A model generated the notes under the pieces. The model had not been told where the DNA came from. It made no database searches and was given only the letters and a program-made list of their open reading frames with translations. From CAILAD01 sp964397085 (GTDB lineage Bacteria; Patescibacteriota; Saccharimonadia; CAILAD01; BJGX01): 17,490 nt of DNA. Positions 12,528 to 17,490 of the stretch are shown piece after piece. Made by a program: the position numbers and the translations under genes. The stretch is from NCBI GenBank assembly GCA_964397085.1, contig CAYNHH010000015.1:1-17490 (forward strand), read 5' to 3'. Within the stretch, counting starts at the first letter, position 1, and every line of letters begins with the position of its first letter.

Positions 12528-12926
12528 ATGAATCAAGTAGAAAAATCAAAAAGACTCAAAGAACTCGACCCTCTAGCAGTAGAGATCACCCAAAACAAAG
12601 GGACTGAGCCTGCATTTACTGGTAAGTATGTGAATGAACACAGCGATGGTAGCTATCATTGCGTAGTGTGTGGGCAAAAGCTTTTTGAAGCTGAAACCAA
12701 GTTTGAAAGTAACTCTGGTTGGCCTAGTTTTGATCAATCTGCACCTAATTCTGTAGAGCTAGTAGAAGACAATAGTCACGGCATGCATCGCACTGAAGTA
12801 GTCTGTAGTAACTGCGGTGCTCACCTTGGGCATATGTTTGAAGATGGCCCAAAACAAACTACCGGCCAACGCTTCTGTATCAACTCGTGTGCACTTGATC
12901 TAAATAAGAATAGTACTGCTAAATGA
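12528..12926 (+). CDS. msrB: Peptide-methionine (R)-S-oxide reductase MsrB
   Basis: A 132-aa enzyme for the R-epimer of protein methionine sulfoxide, the complement of MsrA. Two zinc CxxC motifs are C45/C48 (HCVVCG) and C93/C96 (VCSNCGAHLGHMFEDGP). The catalytic Cys is C117 in QRFCINS. Family blocks include SGWPSFDQ and the terminal CINSCALDL, where C121 replaces the usual Ala and could be a resolving or second thiol. The start fits a near-leaderless promoter (TACAAT, then 7 nt). Its TGA overlaps the ATG of the flavoprotein gene (ATGA), so the two are coupled. Here msrA and msrB sit in separate but adjacent units rather than fused. Confidence 0.97.
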   Translation: MNQVEKSKRLKELDPLAVEITQNKGTEPAFTGKYVNEHSDGSYHCVVCGQKLFEAETKFESNSGWPSFDQSAPNSVELVEDNSHGMHRTEVVCSNCGAHLGHMFEDGPKQTTGQRFCINSCALDLNKNSTAK

Positions 12927-13477
12927 AACTAAAAATTATACTTGCATCCGTACGCAAAGGTCGTCTTGGCGAGCGAGTAGCCAAATGGGTCACTTCAGAG
13001 CTAGATGCAAACAAGACTCAATATGAAATGCTCGATCTTGAAGACTACGTAATGCCATTTGTAGATGCCAAAAAAGAACCATTTGCACTAGAGAAAAAAT
13101 ACCCTTATGAGATAGTGCAAAACTGGTCGGCTAAAATTGACGAAGGTACAGCCTATATAATTATCACTCCCGAATACAATCGGGGGTACCCTGCAAGCCT
13201 CAAAAATGCTATTGATTGGCTAGGTATGGAGTGGTGGTCAAAACCAATTGCATTTATTAGCTACTCAGATAGTCCTTTTGGTGGTACCCGTTCTGTAGAA
13301 CAACTGAGACAAGTAGTAAGTAACTTCAATATGTACGCCATTCGTAATGCAATTTCAATTGGGAAGGCTCAGGAAGTATTTACTGATACAGGTAAAAACC
13401 ATATCCCTGCTCTAGATGATCAGCTCAAAAAGATGACTTCAGAGCTAGGAGGTCTTTCAAGCAAGCTTCAAAAGTGA
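12923..13477 (+). CDS. NAD(P)H-dependent FMN reductase-family flavoprotein
   Basis: A 184-aa flavodoxin-fold protein (FMN_red, PF03358). The FMN phosphate loop is ASVRKGRLGERVAKWV (8-23, the G/A-S-x-R-x-x-R pattern). The second flavin motif is TPEYNRGYPASLKNAIDWL (82-100), and FGGTRSVEQLR is the third loop. Members reduce FMN, quinones or azo compounds using NAD(P)H. It is translationally coupled to msrB by ATGA. This suggests that it supplies or balances reducing power during oxidative stress, though a direct role in the Msr cycle is only an inference. It converges with the HxlR gene (4 nt between stops) without a clear terminator. Confidence 0.92.
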   Translation: MKLKIILASVRKGRLGERVAKWVTSELDANKTQYEMLDLEDYVMPFVDAKKEPFALEKKYPYEIVQNWSAKIDEGTAYIIITPEYNRGYPASLKNAIDWLGMEWWSKPIAFISYSDSPFGGTRSVEQLRQVVSNFNMYAIRNAISIGKAQEVFTDTGKNHIPALDDQLKKMTSELGGLSSKLQK

Positions 13478-13481
13478 CAGA

Positions 13482-13793
13482 CTAGTGTTGTTTGCCCCAC
13501 TCAGCCATCAATTCAACAATTTTATTGAGAGAATCACCCTTTGCCGTAAGAGAGTACTCTACTTTTGGTGGAATTACCGGAAATACTTTTCTAGAAATTA
13601 TTTTATCTTCTTCTAGCTGATCAAGTCGCATCGACAATGTTCGTGGACTCACACCAAGCTCTTTCTGTAGTTCTGAAAAACGTTTTTTGCCAGATAATAA
13701 GCTATACAGTATTGGCATTGTCCACTTACTACCAACTATCTTTAATGTCTTAGTCATACCACAATCTTGGTAATTTTCTTGATGTTTTTTCAT
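13482..13793 (-). CDS. HxlR/DUF24-family redox-type transcriptional regulator
   Basis: A 103-aa winged-helix protein. It opens MKKHQENYQDCGMTKTLKIVGSKWTMPILYSLLSG, the classic HxlR start with a conserved N-terminal Cys (C11) just before the T-L-x-I-x-G-x-K-W motif. Recognition-helix and wing segments follow (RFSELQKELGVSPRTLSMRLDQLEEDKIISRKV, then VEYSLTAKG). In YodB, HypR and QorR the equivalent Cys senses quinones, aldehydes or disulfide stress. Start ATG 13793 is chosen over the ORF's 13820 because it lies 9 nt after TGG-TATAAT and gives the family N-terminus. It is divergent from the LUD gene over a palindromic operator candidate, the usual arrangement for autoregulation and control of the neighbour. 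Confidence 0.92.
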   Translation of the reverse strand: MKKHQENYQDCGMTKTLKIVGSKWTMPILYSLLSGKKRFSELQKELGVSPRTLSMRLDQLEEDKIISRKVFPVIPPKVEYSLTAKGDSLNKIVELMAEWGKQH

Positions 13794-13802
13794 AATGTCT
13801 TG

Positions 13803-13873
13803 ATTATACCACAAAAACACAGTTACTATACATTATGTAACTACTTTACTTTTTATAGTGTATACAATACAAT
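13803..13873. promoter_or_regulatory. Divergent HxlR/LUD promoters with palindromic operator
   Basis: Minus: TGG-TATAAT (hexamer 13803-13808) for the regulator. Plus: TTTACT (13845-13850), 17-nt spacer, TACAAT (13868-13873) for LUD; a second TACAAT overlaps at 13863. Between them, AGTTAC (13821-13826) and GTAACT (13837-13842) form a perfect 6-bp inverted repeat with 10-nt spacing. It overlaps the regulator's -35 region and abuts the LUD -35, a good HxlR operator candidate. Confidence 0.6.
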
Positions 13874-13896
13874 AGAATACTAACAAGGAGCGAGAA

Positions 13897-14511
13897 ATGA
13901 AAGATTACAAACAAATAGCAAGTGACAAACAAATTCAGACCACAATAGAAGCTCTCAATAGCCACAACATCACCGCAACAATGGTTGAGAACTCACATGC
14001 CGCGAAGCTAAAAGTATTAGAACTAGTACCAGAAAAATCTCAAGTATTTACCATGTCTTCAGATACTCTTGAAGCCACGGGCATAGCCAGTGCGATTAAT
14101 GCATCTGGTAAATACAATTCAGTGAGAGAAAAACTTAACAGCATGGATCGTGAAAAAGATTCTGATGAAATGCGCAGACTTGGTGCAGCACCGCAGGTAG
14201 CAGTGGGGAGCGTCAATGCAGTAACGACAGACGGAAAGCTAGTGATAGTATCAAATACCGGTTCGCAACTACCAGCCTACGCGTATGGTGCCGAGAAAGT
14301 AATATTTGTAGTGGGTGCACAGAAGATTGTCAAAGATTTGCCAGAAGCCATGGAACGAATAGAGTCATATGTCTTACCTCTGGAGAGTCTGAGAGTGCAG
14401 AAAGCTTATGGCATGCCTAGTAGTGAAATTAAGAAATGGCTAATTATTGAGAATGAGGTAAATCTTAACAGAATAGAAGTGATAATTATAAATGAAAGTA
14501 TTGGCTACTAA
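13897..14511 (+). CDS. LUD-domain (LutC/DUF162-like) protein
   Basis: A 204-aa protein of the LUD family (lactate utilisation domain, PF02589), in a group of short stand-alone proteins rather than LutB/LutC with iron-sulfur domains. Family marks: MSSDTLEATGIASAIN (53-68), EMRRLGAAPQVAVGSVNAVTTDG (91-113), IVSNTGSQLPAYAYGAEKVIFVVGAQKIV (117-145), and the end NRIEVIIINESIGY, which matches the G-R-I-x-V-x-L-V-x-E-x-L-G-Y close. No CxxC cluster is present, so it lacks Fe-S centres. The biochemical role is unsettled. AAGGAG lies 6 nt before ATG 13897, and the promoter gives a ~17-nt leader. Divergence from an HxlR regulator suggests electrophile or redox-stress induction. Confidence 0.9.
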   Translation: MKDYKQIASDKQIQTTIEALNSHNITATMVENSHAAKLKVLELVPEKSQVFTMSSDTLEATGIASAINASGKYNSVREKLNSMDREKDSDEMRRLGAAPQVAVGSVNAVTTDGKLVIVSNTGSQLPAYAYGAEKVIFVVGAQKIVKDLPEAMERIESYVLPLESLRVQKAYGMPSSEIKKWLIIENEVNLNRIEVIIINESIGY

Positions 14512-14514
14512 AAT

Positions 14515-14913
14515 TCACTTAAGTAGATTGTCAATTTGTACTGCAAACGGCTTGGTCTTTGCATAGCGCAAAGTCTGCAAGCCAGCCTGTTTTGCAGCAT
14601 TTAGATTCTCAGCCGAATCATCTACTAGCAATACTTGCTCAGGCTTCAGTTCAAAGCTTGCCAGTACCATTTCGTACAACCCTGGGTCAGTTTTGGGCAA
14701 GCCAAGCTCAAGAGTGGTTTTCACAAATTGAAAATAGCGCTTCACCTTTCGCTCTTGCAGCCACCCGGATAAGTCAGTGTTGATTGCCGAAACAATACCA
14801 AAGCCGAATTTTTTGTTATGGTCTTCAATGAATTCAAAAATTTCGGTGTTAAGCTTATCCCTATCTGGAAAATACAATACTCCATAAAAATCCCAAATAA
14901 CAAACTTTATCAT
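14515..14913 (-). CDS. Compact HAD-superfamily protein with a D-x-Y motif I
   Basis: A 132-aa HAD-like protein. Motif I is WDFYGVLY with nucleophile D8. The usual acid/base Asp two residues later is Tyr10, as in haloacid dehalogenases (D-x-Y-G-T). Motif II is near SAIN (about 42), motif III K near GLPKTDPGLY (about 74), and motif IV is VLLVDDSAENLNAAKQAG (about 95-112). The cap is almost absent (only ~20 residues between motif I and the next strand), so it is C0-like or minimal. Phosphatase activity is uncertain without the second Asp; dehalogenase-like, binding-only or unusual phosphatase roles are possible. Its ATG overlaps the pepF stop (ATGA), so the two are coupled. It converges with LUD, 3 nt between stops. 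Confidence 0.85.
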   Translation of the reverse strand: MIKFVIWDFYGVLYFPDRDKLNTEIFEFIEDHNKKFGFGIVSAINTDLSGWLQERKVKRYFQFVKTTLELGLPKTDPGLYEMVLASFELKPEQVLLVDDSAENLNAAKQAGLQTLRYAKTKPFAVQIDNLLK

Positions 14914-16691
14914 AATGCCTCTAGCTGACTCATCCAGTCTTCAATGATTGCAAAGCTACCCTGCCAAAATTCGGTACTGCTCATATCAATGCCCACTGCC
15001 TGCAAAGTTTCGGCTGGATTTTCAGAACCACCACTGGCGAGAATTTTTTCAATCTTTGGAATAAAACTCTCACCCTCATCTTTGTAACGCTTATACAGCG
15101 CCATACTTAGTAGTTCGCCAAAATTATATGCGTAACAGTAAAACGGTGTGTGGTGTATATGTGGGATATATGCCCATTCATGACGAAACATCTCATTTAC
15201 TTCTACACTCTCACCAAACTGATCACGCAAGGTTTGCATCCACAGCTCAGATAGCTCTGGCTCGGTGATCCCCTCTTGTATTTTTTTATGCGCTTCTATT
15301 TCAAATTTTACAAAGAAATTCTGTCTTAATACCGAAGCATAACTATCAGCAATCTTATCGGCAAGCATCAGCTTTTTTTGTGCTGTATCTTGAGTTTTTG
15401 CCAGTAGCTTTTCAAATAATATCATCTCTGCAAATGTTGATGCTGTTTCAGCCAACGGAAGTGTGGGGTGTTGAGACGAAACGCTGTGACCGTCAGCATA
15501 AATACTATGTACACTATGGCCAAGCTCATGGGCAAGCGTACTGACGTCTCTACCTTTGCCAGCAAAATTTAACAGTACATATGGTTTAATACTTGGTGTA
15601 ATAGTGGCACAAAATGCTCCACCGCGTTTATTGGGGTCTGGATGAGAATCAATGTGTTTTGCTTCTACTACCTGTCGAGCTTTGTTGGCAAAATCCTCAC
15701 TAAAATCCTTAAATGCATCCAAAACAAGCTCGAGGGCCTCTTCATAACTTACACTCACGGTATCTTTGCCAATAGGGGCGTAAATATCAAATCTCCTAAG
15801 CTTCTCTACACCCAGTAATCCTGCTTTGTACACAAAGAACTTTTGAAAGACTGTACAGTTCTCACTACACACCTCCATAAGAGTTGCGATCGCGTCATCA
15901 GACACATGATTAGAGTCATTCCGCATACTAATAGCACTTGGATAACCCCGCAAAGTCGCTTCATAATTCCAATCTTTGACTATGGCTTGATATATAATAA
16001 AAAACTTATCAATATTCTGAGCGTACTCAGCAAAACGTGCTCTATAAGCTTCTTCACGAATATTTGGGTCGAGAGAATATGTCAATGCATTAATTTCTGC
16101 TAGAGTTTCAACTACCTCTACTTCTTTACCTTTGGGCTTAAAATGAAACTTGAATTCTGTTTCAATAATGTCACGCAAATCATTCACTACATTTACGCCA
16201 TTGCTATCCTTGGCAATTATAATACTCTCTTCTTTTTCACCTAGGCTATATTTACCCTGTTTGCGAGAATAGTGTAATACATAGGTGAGGTCTGGCACAG
16301 CCAAGAATAGTCGATTAGCATTGGTATCATCAAGCGCTGTTTTACCTGCCACAGGCCTACCCTTCAGCCATTGGTTGATCTTTTGGGTTTTCTCACTTGA
16401 GTGTATCTCCAGATTCTTGAGCTGATTTTTAAGCTTCAGTGCAACTTTGTCTTTCTGGTTTGCTGACTCCATCAGTCCTACTCTACCTCCAAGGCGTTGT
16501 AGGCCCTCAATTGCCTGCTCGTACAGGTTTGAAAATTGCACAAAATCCTCTTCACTCATTCCTGGCTCAACAGTTGTATCAAAAGTATCTGAAAGCTCAT
16601 CAATTTGCAATCGAGTCTTATCAAATAGTGCAGGATACTCTACCAATGTCACAATATCATCAAGATTCCAATTGTAATCTGCATTTGTCAT
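14910..16691 (-). CDS. pepF: Oligoendopeptidase F (M3 family zinc metallopeptidase)
   Basis: A 593-aa cytosolic peptidase of family M3B that cleaves short peptides. The zinc site is HELGH (H390, E391, H394, counted from the first Met at 16697), with a third ligand in AETASTFAE (E417). The M3 marks RGGAFCATITP, VLLNFAGKGRDVSTLAHELGHSVH and HIHHTPFYCYAYNFG are present; the last is the conserved C-terminal His/Tyr-rich substrate site. Length is near the family norm (~600). Start 16691 is preferred because TGA-TATAAT is followed by 6 nt and then this ATG. The alternative start at 16697 (two residues longer) is supported by AGGAG 9 nt upstream. It is followed by the coupled HAD gene; likely role is nutrient peptide recycling. 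Confidence 0.95.
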   Translation of the reverse strand: MTNADYNWNLDDIVTLVEYPALFDKTRLQIDELSDTFDTTVEPGMSEEDFVQFSNLYEQAIEGLQRLGGRVGLMESANQKDKVALKLKNQLKNLEIHSSEKTQKINQWLKGRPVAGKTALDDTNANRLFLAVPDLTYVLHYSRKQGKYSLGEKEESIIIAKDSNGVNVVNDLRDIIETEFKFHFKPKGKEVEVVETLAEINALTYSLDPNIREEAYRARFAEYAQNIDKFFIIYQAIVKDWNYEATLRGYPSAISMRNDSNHVSDDAIATLMEVCSENCTVFQKFFVYKAGLLGVEKLRRFDIYAPIGKDTVSVSYEEALELVLDAFKDFSEDFANKARQVVEAKHIDSHPDPNKRGGAFCATITPSIKPYVLLNFAGKGRDVSTLAHELGHSVHSIYADGHSVSSQHPTLPLAETASTFAEMILFEKLLAKTQDTAQKKLMLADKIADSYASVLRQNFFVKFEIEAHKKIQEGITEPELSELWMQTLRDQFGESVEVNEMFRHEWAYIPHIHHTPFYCYAYNFGELLSMALYKRYKDEGESFIPKIEKILASGGSENPAETLQAVGIDMSSTEFWQGSFAIIEDWMSQLEAL

Positions 16692-16697
16692 TTTCAT

Positions 16698-16706
16698 ATT
16701 ATATCA
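16698..16706 (-). promoter_or_regulatory. Extended -10 of pepF (leaderless), overlapping a possible SD
   Basis: Minus strand TGA-TATAAT (hexamer 16698-16703), 6 nt (ATGAAA), then ATG 16691. AGGAG lies just upstream of the TGA and could alternatively serve as SD for ATG 16697 if an upstream promoter is used. Confidence 0.6.
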
Positions 16707-16784
16707 CTCCTGCGTTCATCATAAACTCGTTTGTGCACACCAATCTCAGGTAAAATAATTTGACTAGTTACAAGATAACCATAT

Positions 16785-16793
16785 TGATACTAT
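16785..16793 (+). promoter_or_regulatory. Probable promoter of the CYTH gene
   Basis: TTGA followed by TACTAT (16788-16793) is an extended-type -10 ~31 nt before ATG 16825, giving a leader with a clear SD. TTGACT at 16760-16765 is 22 nt away, too far for a normal -35. Confidence 0.45.
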
Positions 16794-16824
16794 ACCCACA
16801 GCACCTACAACACCAAGGAGCAAC

Positions 16825-17373
16825 ATGCAGATCGAAGATGAACGCCGTTGGCTTTTGACTGATGGCATGCCCAGCACAAGCACTCTTGAGCTTGTTAGAT
16901 CTGAAGGATTTGAGCATATCACCCAATTCTACACCCCTACCACTACTGGAAGTCAGAGATTTCGTAAAGCGGTGGGTACTAAGGGTAATCACTACACCCA
17001 AACCATCAAGGGGCCAAAAAACTTTTCAGCTGGTGCAGAGTGGGAAGTTGATACTGAGCAGTGGGTATACGATCTTATGCAAAATAGCTCTATTGGCTCG
17101 GTCGAAAAAGGCCGCACCACGCTTTGGATCGAAAACTATCTCTATGAGCTCGATGAGTTTATGGGTAACTGTGCTGGACTTGTGATAGTTGAACTTGAAT
17201 TTCGGATTCCACCCAATACAGAAGCTGATGTGGTCAAGGCGCTGCATGATGAGTACCGAAAATGTGGGTTACCTGGAGTGTTCGGTGAAAATCGAGAGAT
17301 TACCGGTGACAGCAGCTACAGCAACTACAGTCTAGCTCTCGATGGAATTCCAGAAGTTGTATACGATCACTAG
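16825..17373 (+). CDS. CYTH-domain (ThiTPase/CyaB/triphosphatase-fold) protein
   Basis: A 182-aa protein with the CYTH/triphosphate tunnel fold pattern. The N-terminal E-x-E-R-R/K-like motif is IEDERRWLL (here D replaces the middle Glu but the charge pattern holds). Alternating charged strands of the tunnel follow: QRFRK, TIKGPK, EWEVD, KGRTTLWIENYLYELDEF and VELEF, then a C-terminal EITGDSSYSNYSLA block seen in CyaB-like members. Such enzymes hydrolyse or bind triphosphorylated substrates (thiamine triphosphate, inorganic triphosphate) with divalent metal. ATG 16825 has an AAGGAG SD with 4-nt spacing. It is a monocistronic unit ending at a strong terminator. The exact substrate is not predictable. 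Confidence 0.87.
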   Translation: MQIEDERRWLLTDGMPSTSTLELVRSEGFEHITQFYTPTTTGSQRFRKAVGTKGNHYTQTIKGPKNFSAGAEWEVDTEQWVYDLMQNSSIGSVEKGRTTLWIENYLYELDEFMGNCAGLVIVELEFRIPPNTEADVVKALHDEYRKCGLPGVFGENREITGDSSYSNYSLALDGIPEVVYDH

Positions 17374-17378
17374 TGATC
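17365..17378. repeat. 14-bp perfect palindrome across the CYTH stop codon
   Basis: GATCACTAGTGATC reads the same on both strands, and its centre is the TAG stop (17371-17373). It lies 4 nt before the terminator stem. It may be a protein-binding site or chance. Confidence 0.5.
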
Positions 17379-17382
17379 ACCT

Positions 17383-17407
17383 CCCCAAAAGAAATTTTGG
17401 GGTTTTT
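17383..17407 (+). terminator. Rho-independent terminator of the CYTH gene
   Basis: CCCCAAAA (17383-17390) and TTTTGGGG (17395-17402) form a perfect 8-bp stem with loop GAAA, followed by five U. It starts 9 nt after the stop codon. Confidence 0.93.
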
Positions 17408-17419
17408 CTATTCTGGCCA

Positions 17420-17488
17420 CTAACGTACAGATTCATATCCGCCCTTTACGCCGTGTGGGCTATATACAATCTGCCAGAGTTGAGTATG
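17420..17488 (-). CDS. C-terminal end of an unidentified minus-strand gene (partial)
   Basis: One minus-strand frame is open from the window edge to a TAG at 17420-17422, giving a 22-residue tail ending GVKGGYESVR. It is too short to assign a family. It is listed because the other two minus frames are closed by stops and the tail looks like a natural C-terminus, converging with the CYTH gene. No dedicated terminator on this strand was found. Confidence 0.4.
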   Translation of the reverse strand, partial: HTQLWQIVYSPHGVKGGYESVR

Positions 17489-17490
17489 GC

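Noticed and set aside
14505..14526. CTACT/AGTAG hairpin between LUD and HAD stops as a terminator
   Set aside because: Only a 5-bp AT-rich stem with a large loop and no U-tract; too weak to call.
1..17490. CRISPR array, tRNA/rRNA genes, IS elements or prophage genes
   Set aside because: No regularly spaced direct repeats, cloverleaf-like sequences, transposase or phage motifs were seen on either strand.

Overview
This window reads as a chromosomal segment of a small-genome, moderately AT-rich bacterium, most probably a Patescibacteria/CPR member and perhaps Saccharibacteria (TM7). That placement is an inference from gene content, tight packing and short proteins; no rRNA or universal marker gene is present. 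UGA is a normal stop here: several genes end in TGA inside ATGA overlaps (for example 2491-2494, 7960-7963, 12009-12012, 12923-12926 and 14910-14913). This argues against the UGA=Gly code of Gracilibacteria/SR1. No tRNA, rRNA, CRISPR array, IS element or prophage was seen.

Layout. (1) 1-1753: the tail of a probable LytR_C protein on +, then minus-strand genes: a 53-aa membrane-anchored peptide lying in frame with a 112-aa ORF across one TGA, a 49-aa membrane peptide, and a SAM methyltransferase. (2) 1754-3382: a minus-strand operon of a SfLAP/GAP-type membrane protein, a DUF2061 membrane protein and an AlkD-like glycosylase. (3) 3465-3760: a complete 51-aa coiled-coil gene with promoter, leader ORF, strong Shine-Dalgarno (SD) sequence and terminator. 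(4) 3814-7370: RarA, a flippase-like LPG_synthase_TM protein, a small 4-TM protein and an aldo/keto reductase. (5) 7391-10043: a minus-strand operon of a Tim44-like/DUF3137 membrane protein, a membrane-anchored DsbA-like thioredoxin and a polytopic protein whose only cysteines form a C-A-A-C pair. (6) 10098-14511: a redox-repair neighbourhood. It contains NUDIX, a MDMPI/DinB-type protein, a lytic transglycosylase and MsrA on minus; MsrB and an NAD(P)H:FMN-reductase-like flavoprotein on +; and a DUF24/HxlR cysteine regulator divergent from a LUD-domain protein. (7) 14515-17490: a capless HAD and PepF on minus, a CYTH protein on + with a strong terminator, and the end of a minus-strand gene.

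Functional themes are oxidative damage repair (MsrA, MsrB, AlkD, NUDIX, LUD, FMN reductase, AKR), envelope work (lytic transglycosylase, LytR_C, flippase-like protein, DsbA) and DNA maintenance (RarA).

The most notable structural signal is promoter architecture. At least nine operon-leading genes have an (often TGn-extended) -10 box ending 6-7 nt before the start ATG and no SD. These are predicted to be leaderless transcripts. Internal operon genes instead use ATGA overlaps or clear SDs. The rule also argues for moving two starts (6108 and 16691).
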